Below, in pieces: positions 1 through 8,169 of a stretch of 64,000 nt of DNA. Position 1 is the stretch's first letter. The number at the start of each line of letters is the position of its first letter. This stretch comes from Arthrobacter alpinus (GTDB lineage Bacteria; Actinomycetota; Actinomycetes; Actinomycetales; Micrococcaceae), in NCBI RefSeq assembly GCF_001294625.1, contig NZ_CP012677.1, positions 1,364,001-1,428,000 of the forward strand, written 5' to 3'. A model generated the notes under the pieces. That model ran no database searches. It was not told the origin of the DNA and saw nothing but the letters and a program-made list of their open reading frames with translations. The translations under genes were made by a program, and so were the position numbers.

Positions 1-135
1 GAAATTGATGGGAAAAATGTCCGGGTGGTCCACGACCCAGACGGCCAGGCGCCCCAGGGACACGGTGCGCAGCAACTGCCAGCACTCGTGGGGTGCCAGG
101 TTGGTGGTTCCTGCAGGCTCTGGTGTGTTCGTCAT
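1..135 (-). CDS. Pyridoxamine 5'-phosphate oxidase (PPOX)-family protein, N-terminal part
   Basis: The first 45 codons of a gene that runs off the left edge of the window. The reading frame starts at ATG 135 and gives a peptide with the motifs ECWQLLRTVSLGRLAV and PDIFPINF. These are typical of the flavin-binding split-barrel PPOX family found in mycobacteria and Arthrobacter. A -10-like TACAAT lies seven bases before the ATG, so the gene may be leaderless. It lies downstream of and in the same direction as the DevR-like regulator and the ABC1 kinase. The substrate cannot be inferred because the rest of the gene is missing. Confidence 0.75.
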   Translation of the reverse strand, partial: MTNTPEPAGTTNLAPHECWQLLRTVSLGRLAVWVVDHPDIFPINF

Positions 136-219
136 GGTCCCGATTGTAGGGGCTCAAACGGCTTGCCGGTAGGGGAGAAGGTCCCGGAAAGCGGTCCAGG
201 ACTTAGCATACGACGCCGG

Positions 220-1869
220 TCATGGCTTGGTGCCGCCGCGCCGCCTTGGCCGGGCGGTCAGGGCCAGGTAGGTGCCCAGCACCCCCACCGCGCCGACGCC
301 ACCGGCCATGAGGGGGTTGAGCCAGATCTTGAGCCGGTCGCGGTCCGCGGTTGTGAGTTCCCCGACGCCCCGGATGAAGGCCGCGGCGATCATGCCTGCC
401 ACCAGCCGGTTGCCGATGGCCTCGGCCCGGCTGATCAGCGGTTCCAATTCGGCGGCGCGCAGGTGCACCTCGACCCCATCCTCCATACGCGCCACCAGGC
501 GCTCAAGTTTTTCGGGCAGTCCGGTGCCGAGATCGGCCGCGGTCAGTCCCAACTGTGAGAGCACCGCGGCCACGTTGCGGGGCGCGAAGCGCTCCAGGGC
601 CAGGCGTTTGGCGTATGGCTTGAGTACTTCGCCCAAGCTGAAGTCCGGATCCAGCCGGGCGCCAAGGCCCTCCATCATGAGCAACATCTTCACCAGAAGT
701 GCCAGCTCGCGCGGCAGTTGCAGGTGGTGGGTGCGCAGGATGGTCAGCATGCTGGTGACCAGCGGAGCGATATCTATCTGGCCCAGGCTCTTGCCTTGGT
801 AGAGCCGCATGAACTGTGCCGTGTCCGTGCGCAGGCCGCTGCGGTCGGCTGTCCCCGTGTGTGTGGACAGTGCCAGTAGGGCGCTGGTGATTCGTCCCGG
901 GTCATTGGCGGTGAATGCCAGTAGGAGCCTGCCCAGTTGCTCGCGGAGCTGTTTTCCCACCTCACCCACCATGCCAAAGTCAATCAGCCCGATCGATCCG
1001 GATGGCTCCACAAAGAGATTGCCGGGGTGCGGGTCCGCATGGAAGAAGCCGTCCACAAATACCATCTTGGCCGCAGCCCTGGCCGCGCGGTCGGCCAGTT
1101 CATGCCTGTCGATTCCGGCCGCCTTGAGGGCCTGGAGCTGGTCGACCTTGATGCCCCGGATACGTTCAATCGTCAGTACCCGTGAGGTGGTGGTTTCCCA
1201 GAAGATCGCCGGAATGTGGATGTCCGGTTCGGAGTCGAAGTTGCGGGCAAAGCGTTCCGCATTCCTGCCCTCTTGCAGATAGTCGAGTTCGGCCCGCAGC
1301 GTTTCTGCGAAATCAGCCGTGATGCCGGCCAGGTTGTAGGTGGCTGCGCCCGCCCAGGTGCGGGTGGCGCGGGTGGCAAGGTTCTGCAGTATTTCCAGGT
1401 CTTCATTGACCTGGGCCACGACGCCGGGGCGCCGGACCTTGATGACCACAGCGGTGCCGTCGTGAAGTGTTGCCTCATGGGCCTGGCCGATCGAGGCGCT
1501 GGCCAGGGGAGCGTCGTCGAACGTTTTGAACAATTCCTCCGGCGCCTTGCCCAGTTCCTGGGTGACCAGGGCCCGGACAGTGTCCGAGGCAAGGGGAGGT
1601 GCCCCATCCTGGAGCTTGGCCAGCTCGGCTATGTACTCCGGGGGCAACAGGTCGGACCGGGTGGAGAGCATTTGGCCCAGCTTGATGAACACCGGCCCAA
1701 GTTCTTCCAGGGCTTGTCTGAGGCGTTCCGGATTTGCCGTGGCAGTCTTGGCGGTGCCCGCACGCCCGTTGAGCCACTGGTCCACGCCGGTGGCCGCGGC
1801 TAGGAAGCCGAGGCCGTGCCTGGCAAGTATTTCGGTGACCTGGCCATACCGCTCCCAACGGGTGATCAT
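220..1869 (-). CDS. ABC1 (AarF/UbiB/COQ8-like) atypical kinase family protein
   Basis: A 549-residue protein of the ABC1/UbiB atypical kinase family, whose better-known members support quinone biosynthesis or lipid homeostasis. Visible hallmarks are the family KxGQ element (FIKLGQMLSTRSDLLPPEY, about residues 61-79), the VIKVRRPGV lysine region, the long helical insert (ELDYLQEGRNAERF), HADPHPGNL and the metal-binding LIDFGMVG. Hydrophobic segments near the C-terminus (GMIAAAFIRGVGEL and VGAVGVLGTYLAL) suggest membrane anchoring. The start at ATG 1869 follows CAGGTAAG and lies 13 bases after the upstream response regulator stop, so both are probably one transcript. Its client molecule in this organism is not known. 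Confidence 0.9.
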   Translation of the reverse strand: MITRWERYGQVTEILARHGLGFLAAATGVDQWLNGRAGTAKTATANPERLRQALEELGPVFIKLGQMLSTRSDLLPPEYIAELAKLQDGAPPLASDTVRALVTQELGKAPEELFKTFDDAPLASASIGQAHEATLHDGTAVVIKVRRPGVVAQVNEDLEILQNLATRATRTWAGAATYNLAGITADFAETLRAELDYLQEGRNAERFARNFDSEPDIHIPAIFWETTTSRVLTIERIRGIKVDQLQALKAAGIDRHELADRAARAAAKMVFVDGFFHADPHPGNLFVEPSGSIGLIDFGMVGEVGKQLREQLGRLLLAFTANDPGRITSALLALSTHTGTADRSGLRTDTAQFMRLYQGKSLGQIDIAPLVTSMLTILRTHHLQLPRELALLVKMLLMMEGLGARLDPDFSLGEVLKPYAKRLALERFAPRNVAAVLSQLGLTAADLGTGLPEKLERLVARMEDGVEVHLRAAELEPLISRAEAIGNRLVAGMIAAAFIRGVGELTTADRDRLKIWLNPLMAGGVGAVGVLGTYLALTARPRRRGGTKP

Positions 1870-1882
1870 CGCTTACCTGCGT

Positions 1883-2581
1883 TCAGTCATGGTCGGGGTG
1901 GTTCTTCCACTTGGTGTCGGTGATAAAAACAGCGGCCTGGGTCCTTCGCTCAAACCCCAGTTTCGCCAGCAGGGAGGAGACGTAGTTCTTGATGGTCTTC
2001 TCCGCCAGGTACATCTCAGCGCCAATTTCCCGGTTGGTCAGTCCGCGCCCGATGAGTGTGAGCACGCGGCCCTCCTGCGGTGTCAGGGCCGAGGTCCGCG
2101 GGTCCACCCGGTGGGGTGGAGCGATTCCCTGCACGATTCTCTGGACGATATCCGGATTGAAAAGTGACTCTCCCGCTGCTGTCCTGCGCAAGGATGCCAG
2201 CAAGTCCGTGCCGCCGATCTCCTTCATCACGTATCCTGCGGCACCGGCGAGCACGGCCCCGCGCAGGGCCTGCTCGTCGTCGTAACTGGTGAGAATGATG
2301 CATTGCAACGACGGGTCCACGGACCGCACGTCCCGGCAAACCTCAATGCCTGTTCCATCGGGAAGGCGGGCATCCAGAATTGAAACGTCGGGGTGGAGCG
2401 CCGGAATGTGGCGCGTCGCCTCCAAGGCGGATCCGGTGGTGCCGACCACCTTGAAGCCTTCCCCCTCCAGTAGATTCTTCAGGCCGAGGCGGACGAGTTC
2501 GTGGTCGTCAAGGATGAAAACCGTGATCGGTTCGGTACGGCCCGACGACGTTTGTCGCGGGGCCGGGGCGACCTGGTCCAT
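1883..2581 (-). CDS. NarL/FixJ-family response regulator, DevR (DosR)-like
   Basis: Response regulator of 232 residues. The receiver domain (about 18-135) has the acidic pair DD at 25-26 and the phosphorylation site Asp70 in ILDARLPDGTG. The LuxR-type helix-turn-helix (about 165-225) contains AEKTIKNYVSSLLAKLGFER, closely matching my recollection of mycobacterial DevR/DosR. The frame extends upstream to 2719, but ATG 2581 is preferred because it follows a strong purine-rich site (AGGAAGGAAGGAC). No sensor kinase gene is present in the window, so it is an orphan here. Co-direction with a PPOX-family gene and the ABC1 kinase fits a redox or dormancy-type stress regulon, but that is inference. 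Confidence 0.9.
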   Translation of the reverse strand: MDQVAPAPRQTSSGRTEPITVFILDDHELVRLGLKNLLEGEGFKVVGTTGSALEATRHIPALHPDVSILDARLPDGTGIEVCRDVRSVDPSLQCIILTSYDDEQALRGAVLAGAAGYVMKEIGGTDLLASLRRTAAGESLFNPDIVQRIVQGIAPPHRVDPRTSALTPQEGRVLTLIGRGLTNREIGAEMYLAEKTIKNYVSSLLAKLGFERRTQAAVFITDTKWKNHPDHD

Positions 2582-2761
2582 GTCCGTCCTTCCTTCCTTC
2601 CTGTGCAAGTGTAAATCCGCGGCCAGTGGAGTTCGACTCTGAGGCACCTTGGCGGTAGCGCGCCGCTGGGTGTCGCGGCCATTAGTCTTTCGTATGGGGA
2701 AGCCCGGGGCAAGGGTCAAAGGTCTCTAGCGTGGCGGATCTGTCATGGGGCAGTAGCGTAA

Positions 2762-2811
2762 TTGACACGAAATGGGGAACGTTATCTAATAGCGTCATGT
2801 TAAAAGATAAC
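2762..2811 (+). promoter_or_regulatory. MocR promoter with overlapping inverted-repeat operator
   Basis: TTGACA (2762-2767) is followed after 17 bases by TCTAAT (2785-2790), and the ATG of the MocR gene begins six bases later, so the transcript is probably leaderless. A perfect inverted repeat, GTTATCT (2781-2787) and AGATAAC (2805-2811), brackets the -10 box and the start codon. A dimeric regulator bound there would block transcription, which suggests autoregulation by the MocR protein itself. Confidence 0.65.
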
Positions 2812-4173
2812 AGGGCGGTTGAGATTGCCAGAATCTTGAGCCAGCAGGCCGCGGCGATGGGCGTGGGGGAGAAGCTTCCTTCAGTCCGGGCGTTGTCGAA
2901 GGCCTACGGGGCAAGCCCGGTGACGATCACCGCGGCCATCACCTCCCTCACGGCGCTCGGCGTGGTCCGGGCCGAGCCCGGGCGCGGCACCTTCGTCGCC
3001 GGGCGGGACACAGTACAGGAGCCCGACTACGCCTGGCAGTCCTCGGCACTGGGTCGTTCCCGCGTCGACTCTTCTCGCGCCGGCCGCCCCGGCATGCAGG
3101 GGACCGCCGACCACGTGCAGCTCTCGTGGGGCTACCTGGCCCCGGAACTGCAACCCTTCGACGAGCTTCGCACCTTGGGTGTCCGGTCCGCGAAAAGCCA
3201 CCGGGCCTGGACCATGGCTCCGCCGGCAGGGCTGCCCGAGCTGCGGCGCGTCTTCGCCGCCGGGCTCAACGCCGAACCCGGGGACATGCTAATTATGCCC
3301 GGAGGCCAGCAGTCACTGGCGTTTGCCATGCGCACCCTCGCCGATCCCGGTACCACGCTCATCACCGAAAGCCCCAGCTACCCAGGGGCCATCATTGCCG
3401 CCCAAGCCGCTGGCCTGAATCTCGCGGCAGTCCCGGCCGACGCCGACGGGATCCTCCCGGACAAGCTGGCCGATGCGCTTGAGCGCACCCACGCCACGCT
3501 CATCTACCTGCAGCCATGCTATGCCAACCCCACCGGGGCCGTCCTCAGCCCTCGACGGCGTGTAGAGGTCCTTGCATTGGCCAAGCGGTTTGGTGCGTTC
3601 ATCATTGAAGACGACTGGGCCAGGCACCTGTCCCTCGAGGGCGCAGCACCGGCTCCGTTGTTCACCCAGGATCCGGACGGGCATGTGGTCTCCATTGCAA
3701 CGTTGAGCAAGCCGGCCGCCCCCGGGCTTCGGGTTGGTGCCCTGGCTGCGAGGGGGCCGGCTGGTGAACGCCTGCGCAAGGCCCGGATCGCCGATGACAT
3801 GTGTGTGCCAGCCCTTGCCCAGGAAATAGCTCTGGGACTGTTGACATCCAGTGCGTGGCCGCGGCATGTCAAGCGCCTGCGCACGGGGCTGCGGGAGCGG
3901 CGCGACGCCATGGTACGTCAGGTGCATGCCTCGGTGCCTAGTGCCCGGGTGGTGGACGTGCCCGCCGGGGGCATCCACTTATGGGTCAAACTGCCCGAAG
4001 GAACCGACTCCACCGTGCTGACCGCGGCCGCCCAGGACGCGGGAGTGCTGATCGGCGATGGGAAGCACTACTACCTCGACGAGCCGCCAGCCCCGTTCAT
4101 GCGGCTCTCCTTCGGGGCTGCCTCCATTCCGCAGATTCAGGAAGGGGTCCGCCGCGTCGCGGCGCTCTTGTAG
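2797..4173 (+). CDS. MocR/PdxR-type transcriptional regulator (GntR HTH fused to aminotransferase fold)
   Basis: A 458-residue fusion of an N-terminal GntR-type winged helix (about 5-75, with KLPSVRALSKAYGASPVTI) and a fold type I PLP aminotransferase domain. PLP-site elements are visible: YANPTGAVLSPRRR, the FIIEDDW segment, and the Schiff-base lysine in TLSK (about Lys305). Such proteins use PLP or amino-acid-derived aldimines to sense ligands while regulating adjacent genes. The frame can be extended to 2731, but ATG 2797 is chosen because a promoter lies at 2762-2790 and the HTH begins right after it. No obvious transport or biosynthetic target gene is adjacent; the divergent neighbour is the DevR-like regulator. 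The effector is unknown. Confidence 0.88.
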   Translation: MLKDNRAVEIARILSQQAAAMGVGEKLPSVRALSKAYGASPVTITAAITSLTALGVVRAEPGRGTFVAGRDTVQEPDYAWQSSALGRSRVDSSRAGRPGMQGTADHVQLSWGYLAPELQPFDELRTLGVRSAKSHRAWTMAPPAGLPELRRVFAAGLNAEPGDMLIMPGGQQSLAFAMRTLADPGTTLITESPSYPGAIIAAQAAGLNLAAVPADADGILPDKLADALERTHATLIYLQPCYANPTGAVLSPRRRVEVLALAKRFGAFIIEDDWARHLSLEGAAPAPLFTQDPDGHVVSIATLSKPAAPGLRVGALAARGPAGERLRKARIADDMCVPALAQEIALGLLTSSAWPRHVKRLRTGLRERRDAMVRQVHASVPSARVVDVPAGGIHLWVKLPEGTDSTVLTAAAQDAGVLIGDGKHYYLDEPPAPFMRLSFGAASIPQIQEGVRRVAALL

Positions 4174-4269
4174 CGATGGAACGCGGCGGGTACTCACGGA
4201 GGTGGGCTTGCGCTCTCTCAGCCAAGCGCACGCATCCTAGACGGCTCCGGGTCAAGGAGGATCGGAACG

Positions 4270-4660
4270 GAAAGTCGCGCTGAGTAATTGTGTAGGGTCG
4301 CCCGCACTTTTGATGGCGCTGTAGACGGCGGAAGGGCTCCGCCGAAAAGTTCGGCAATTTCAACAGTTGTGTGCGTTCCTGCCCGGTGAACAGAAACCGA
4401 GTGTGTTTCCTGTGCCTTGGAAAGCTTGGGGTGCTTGCCGCGCAACTTGCTCTTATGCTTTGGCGACAGCCATCCCCTCTCGGATTCGTACCTGGATCAG
4501 GTCTGCCTCAAATTCGGCAACCAAGGCCAGAATATTGAAAAGAGCCTACCGACGGGATCGGTGGGGTCGTGGACAGAGCCACCGATGCCGAGCTTGACCC
4601 CGCGAAGGGTAAGTTCATCGACTATCTCCGTGGCATCGCGCAATGACCAAGCCTAGGCCG
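4270..4660 (-). pseudogene. Serine recombinase (resolvase/invertase) remnant, frameshifted
   Basis: Read on the minus strand, three successive frames together give a Pin/resolvase-like C-terminal half: SLRDATEIVDELTLRGVKLG, GGSVHDPTDPVGRL, then LALVAEFEADLIQVRIREGM, then RGKHPKLSKAQ and VHRAGTHTTVEIAELFG, and finally an HTH end SPSAVYSAIKSAG. At least two frameshifts separate these blocks and the N-terminal catalytic part with the nucleophilic serine is absent. The piece is therefore dead and marks an old mobile-element insertion at the edge of an AT-richer accessory stretch. About 240 bases further on (4660-4902) hold nothing I can identify. Confidence 0.75.
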
Positions 4661-4902
4661 CGCCCTATCGGCACCAGTGAGGGCTTGGTCATTGGTGGAT
4701 GCGCGGGCGATGTGGAACGTCAACGGGATCGACATTAACGTCACCTAAAACGGCTCCGTCGCATGGTTACCCAGTGCCGCCAACCGTCTCGTAGGGCGTT
4801 CCCATGGTGGAACGACCACACGTCGTGTTCGCAACACCGCACTGGATGATTCGGCGACCGTTCCACCACCTACTTGCGGAATGCAGGATGCGCCTGGGTG
4901 GG

Positions 4903-5328
4903 TCAGCCCACAGCGACGAGCGTCGTCCAGGCGACGTCGATCACACAAAGCCCGTCGTCGGTCTCGCGGTAGAAGACATCTCCCGGATAGTGGCTCCCGG
5001 GCGTTGCACCCTCGGGGAGACCCTCTAGGTTGATGCTCCACTGAGGGTTGAGCGCCGCTTGGTCGGCCCAATACCTCGCGACAAACTCTTCCGGTTCGCC
5101 CGCGGACAGCCCTGACCAATCGCTGGGCTCACCGAGATGGGCGACGGAATCCATGCAGACAAGGTCCGACGTTTCACCTGAAGCTATGTCGCTGACGAGC
5201 TTCTCGGTCGTTTGAATCACTTGGGCGCCATCGTTCCCCCAGATCAGTGTGTCAACTGAGCAGCCAGTCAGCAGAGCCATGAGTGCTCCGGCTGAAAGTC
5301 CGTAAACCGCTTTCCGAATCGGTGTCAT
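4903..5328 (-). CDS. Putative secreted lipoprotein of unknown function
   Basis: A 141-residue protein with a short basic N-terminus (MTPIRK), a hydrophobic core (GLSAGALMALL) and a lipobox LTGC, so it should be exported and lipid-anchored at Cys23. The mature part is acidic and holds two more cysteines (LVCMDS and GLCVID) that could form a disulfide. I do not recognise the domain. A TAGGTT hexamer lies six bases upstream of ATG 5328 with no Shine-Dalgarno, fitting a leaderless transcript. It stands alone between the recombinase remnant and the SdpI-like gene. Confidence 0.65.
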   Translation of the reverse strand: MTPIRKAVYGLSAGALMALLTGCSVDTLIWGNDGAQVIQTTEKLVSDIASGETSDLVCMDSVAHLGEPSDWSGLSAGEPEEFVARYWADQAALNPQWSINLEGLPEGATPGSHYPGDVFYRETDDGLCVIDVAWTTLVAVG

Positions 5329-5527
5329 CGCTCAAACCTACCGCCCCAGCTATCGGGCCTGCTCGCCAATCGTCGAGGAATGCTCACTGTCGTATGCCGC
5401 GACGGAGTACGTGGCGCGACCTCTGGCAAAACTGCCGTTCATTGAAGCAACGTCCAGCCACCATGCTTGGACGCTAACCGTTTCCGAACACCCTCCTCAG
5501 GACGCTATTTTCCATAGACACAGGAGC

Positions 5528-6031
5528 ATGATCTTCGCCGTACTGCTGCTATTAGTTTGCTACGTTCTACTTGTTTTTGTTGCCGTGCGTTGTGCTGACG
5601 GCCGCATCGGCATCAATGCGATTGCCGGAATCAGGACGCCAACGATCATGACTAATGATCAGACCTGGCTGGCTGGACATAGAGCCGCCAAGAAGCCGAC
5701 GCTCCTGGGCGCTTATGCGGCAATGGCAGTCACGGTGGTTGCACCATTCCTGCCGAGTGAACCGTTACAGGCGACGGCCATACTTCTTGGTTGCGGGTTG
5801 CTACCGTCCGGCATCCTTTACGGCGCTGTTGCTGTGTCCGGCAGGAGGTTCCGCACTCGGGTCAGGGAAAGTCCGATCTGGCTATCCATGCGGGCTTTGT
5901 ATGTCCGGAGGATGTGCTGTCCGCGGTCATTTCATCGCGCATCCGGAATTGGAGGTCGGATAGTGGTTCACAGTTTGGGTCCATTCCAAGCAGCCAAGTC
6001 AGCCCCTTCATCCCCCGTGCGTCGCGACTGA
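5528..6031 (+). CDS. SdpI-family-like membrane protein with aberrant C-terminal tail
   Basis: From ATG 5528 (GGAG lies just upstream) the first 110 or so residues look like the SdpI/YhfL family. They show a first membrane helix (IFAVLLLLVCYVLLVFVAV), the GIRTPTIMTNDQTWLAGHRAA motif region, and two further hydrophobic stretches (AMAVTVVAPFL and AILLGCGLLPSGILYGAVAV). SdpI proteins confer immunity to the SdpC toxin in Bacillus, but most family members are uncharacterised. After RRFRTRV the sequence turns into Arg/Ser/Cys-rich, non-membrane residues that lie antisense to the gene at 5862-6128. The native stop has probably been lost and about 50 residues are read-through. The start could lie further upstream at 5411, but that part is not hydrophobic. 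Confidence 0.6.
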   Translation: MIFAVLLLLVCYVLLVFVAVRCADGRIGINAIAGIRTPTIMTNDQTWLAGHRAAKKPTLLGAYAAMAVTVVAPFLPSEPLQATAILLGCGLLPSGILYGAVAVSGRRFRTRVRESPIWLSMRALYVRRMCCPRSFHRASGIGGRIVVHSLGPFQAAKSAPSSPVRRD

Positions 6032-6128
6032 CAAGTGCGATCCCGATGAGTGTCTCATCGGAAGCGTTTTTCTTTGCCCATTGGTGAACTTCACCGAAAG
6101 TGACATCGGACAGGTCGAAAGTACTCAT
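5862..6128 (-). CDS. Small hypothetical protein, overlapping the SdpI-like gene tail to tail
   Basis: From ATG 6128 an 88-residue soluble protein is encoded, beginning MSTFDLSDVTFGEVHQW and containing the blocks LIGIALVSRDARGMKGLTW and LSDLQFRMRDEM. Its composition is that of a normal folded protein rather than a shadow frame, but I do not recognise the family. Its last 57 codons overlap the SdpI-like gene on the other strand by 170 bases. One or both genes have probably lost their natural 3' end, perhaps through a deletion that joined them. Confidence 0.45.
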   Translation of the reverse strand: MSTFDLSDVTFGEVHQWAKKNASDETLIGIALVSRDARGMKGLTWLLGMDPNCEPLSDLQFRMRDEMTADSTSSGHTKPAWIARSDFP

Positions 6129-6272
6129 CGCGCGGCCGTAGAATTCGCCAAAAAAGGTAACCACGCAGCACACCGACGGCCTGCAATCCTAAAGTATTAG
6201 CCGTTGAGGGTCCGGCTTTCGGGCACGGTGTTTTGTGTTCCGTGCAGGCAATCCGATCCAAGCAAGCGCGAG

Positions 6273-6404
6273 TCAGGGCTGCGGTATCAGGAAGTGCACG
6301 ACGAGAGTCGCGAGCAGCACGGAGAAGATGCCTGCGCTAATCAGCGATGCACGACACAGGTTGCGACTATGGGAGGGCTCGCCGCCGACAACCTTGATGG
6401 GCAT
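6273..6404 (-). CDS. Possible 43-residue single-pass membrane peptide
   Basis: A short frame from ATG 6404 gives MPIKVVGGEPSHSRN followed by one hydrophobic helix (LISAGIFSVLLATLVVHFLI) and stop. The N-in, single-helix layout is typical of small actinobacterial membrane peptides. No clear Shine-Dalgarno is seen and no family is recognised, so the call is tentative. The surrounding 6130-6640 holds no other convincing gene. Confidence 0.35.
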   Translation of the reverse strand: MPIKVVGGEPSHSRNLCRASLISAGIFSVLLATLVVHFLIPQP

Positions 6405-6639
6405 GGCGTAAGACTATCGATCGGGCCCGCCCGTTGCGCGACGACCGCGAAGTGGGCGGCGAACAGCAATACGTTCCGGGGCGGAATCTCTGCGTACGTC
6501 ACGCACTTCCGTATGGCATATGACGCATGTTTAGAGAACTGTCCCACTGGAGGTTCCGACTGTGGACACTGAATTGCCGTGCCTTCGGTATCTGGGACTG
6601 GTGTCTTCCATCTTTGGCAGCGTGACACGAGGGAGTTGG

Positions 6640-7263
6640 TTACCAGGGGTTCAGGATTGTCCCGTTGTCCAGCGGCCCGCGCCCAGCCAACCAAGCCATA
6701 AACAACCGGCGACCATTGGAAGAATCAAGCCGCCCGGGGATGGTTGCAAGCAACTGCGGAAGATCCCAGGCAACATACTCGTCCGGCCAATCCAAAGGGG
6801 TGTACCCGCGTCCAAGGTCGACGTGGTGCATCTCCACTTCGCGGAGCCTGTGCGCCGGGCAACCAGCGACACCGTAATGCCCTCCGCCGAGGAAGTGCCC
6901 ATTGGGCCATCCTGCCGCAGTAGATTGCGTGAATATCTCTTCAAGACCGTCCATACTGGCTTGCAGATCGGCGATGATCTCACCAGCTAACCGTGTGGCC
7001 CCGTCTTCAATCTCGGTCCTGCGCTGTTGCTCGCCGCTTTCGTATTTGGGAACATCATGGCCGCTCAGCGCACCTGAGAGGCGGCGCGCATGGGCGTCAG
7101 CATTGCGAGCAAGATGGGTCATTACATGGCCCACGGTCCAGCCGGGCAGACGACTTGGTGATTGGACGTCGTCGTCCGTCAGCTGGGTTACGCGACTCAT
7201 CAATCGCTTCTGCGCTTCACGGCACAGTCGGGACGCTAGTTCCGGATTACCCTCAAGATCCAC
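6640..7263 (-). CDS. Mycothiol-dependent maleylpyruvate isomerase-family protein (DinB-like fold)
   Basis: A 207-residue protein beginning at GTG 7263 (AAAGG lies 11 bases upstream). The N-terminal MDMPI_N/DinB-like four-helix bundle shows LPGWTVGHVMTHLARNADA at about residues 39-57, whose histidines are expected metal ligands. A further ligand region is EVEMHHVDLG near residue 143. Family members use mycothiol as cofactor, classically to isomerise maleylpyruvate to fumarylpyruvate in gentisate breakdown, but most paralogues have unknown substrates. No gentisate pathway genes are nearby, so only the family can be assigned. Its presence supports an actinobacterial host. Confidence 0.85.
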   Translation of the reverse strand: MDLEGNPELASRLCREAQKRLMSRVTQLTDDDVQSPSRLPGWTVGHVMTHLARNADAHARRLSGALSGHDVPKYESGEQQRRTEIEDGATRLAGEIIADLQASMDGLEEIFTQSTAAGWPNGHFLGGGHYGVAGCPAHRLREVEMHHVDLGRGYTPLDWPDEYVAWDLPQLLATIPGRLDSSNGRRLFMAWLAGRGPLDNGTILNPW

Positions 7264-7375
7264 GAATACATCAACCTTTCTTGGCTACTCGATCACAGGC
7301 AACTCTGCCACAAGCACTCGCGCCGGGCTGGGTGGCGCAGACACGATCCCGCCGAGCGCTAGTTAGGCTGAAGGC

Positions 7376-8168
7376 ATGAATCAGTTCCACAGCGCAACAA
7401 CACCTTCGAGCCGTAGCGCTTTCCTGCATGATGATATTCGCCCGGTCTGGTCTTCGGAGGTCGTCTCGTGGCTATGGGGATCACCCCTGAGCGGCCAGCG
7501 GCTGGCAGTCCTGGATCTAGGAGCCGGCACAGGACTGGGAACACGGACCATCGCAACACTCGCAACACTCGCAACACTCCGCCACTGCAGTTGATACCTC
7601 TGATGACATGCTGTCGGTGCTCCGAAAGTCCAGCGAGGAACTGCCCTCCGGAGTCGCTAATCGCATCACCGCTACTCGCGGGTCGGCAGAACGTATCTCC
7701 GTGGACGATCAGAGCGTCGACGCCATTATTTGCCTCCAAGCTTGGCACTGGGTCGATCCTGAACAGGCAATAAATGAATGCGATCGTGTGCTCAAGCAGA
7801 ACGGCATGATGGGTAGGGCGTGGCATACCTGGGACCGAACCAGCGATTGGGTGCAGGCACTGGCCGCAATCATCGAACCGGATGGAACCCCTGCCGACCA
7901 AACGCTCAGCGTGCCTGGAGAGTTTGTCGGACGAGGCACCTTTGAACGCAAGGAATTCCCCTTCAACCACGAGCTGACGCTCGAGCAACTCGTTCAACTT
8001 GCCAGCTCCTGGTCTTTTGTTGCGCAGAGAGCAGACCGAAACATTGTCTTGGCTAAAATCCGTGGGCTGGGCGAAAAAGCCGAGTCTGTTCACACAGGCC
8101 TTGTCAGATTTCCCCACACCACGGCCACCTTTCGCTTCAAACAGCCAGCACGAGGAGTCGTGGGTTAG
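7376..8168 (+). pseudogene. Class I SAM-dependent methyltransferase, frameshifted
   Basis: The N-terminal frame from ATG 7376 carries the SAM-binding motif LDLGAGTG and then ends at a TGA near 7593. The rest continues in another frame: SATAVDTSDDMLSVL, DAIICLQAWHWVDP, then a normal C-terminal half to 8168. A one-base shift just after a 9-bp in-frame triplication (GCAACACTC, 7553-7579) breaks the gene. The intact protein would have about 263 residues and resemble the UbiE-like methyltransferases with an AWHW motif. A TAGGCT hexamer six bases before the ATG suggests it was a leaderless gene. Confidence 0.8.
7553..7579 (+). repeat. 9-bp tandem triplication within the methyltransferase remnant
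   Basis: Three exact, in-frame copies of GCAACACTC encode Ala-Thr-Leu repeats. The unit length is a multiple of three, so copy number changes alone would not alter the frame; the frameshift lies directly after the last copy. Slippage in this array is a plausible origin of the lesion. Confidence 0.85.
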
Positions 8169-8169
8169 G

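Noticed and set aside
16..558. Plus-strand frames at 25-558 and 272-802
   Set aside because: Shadows of the PPOX and ABC1 kinase genes on the minus strand.
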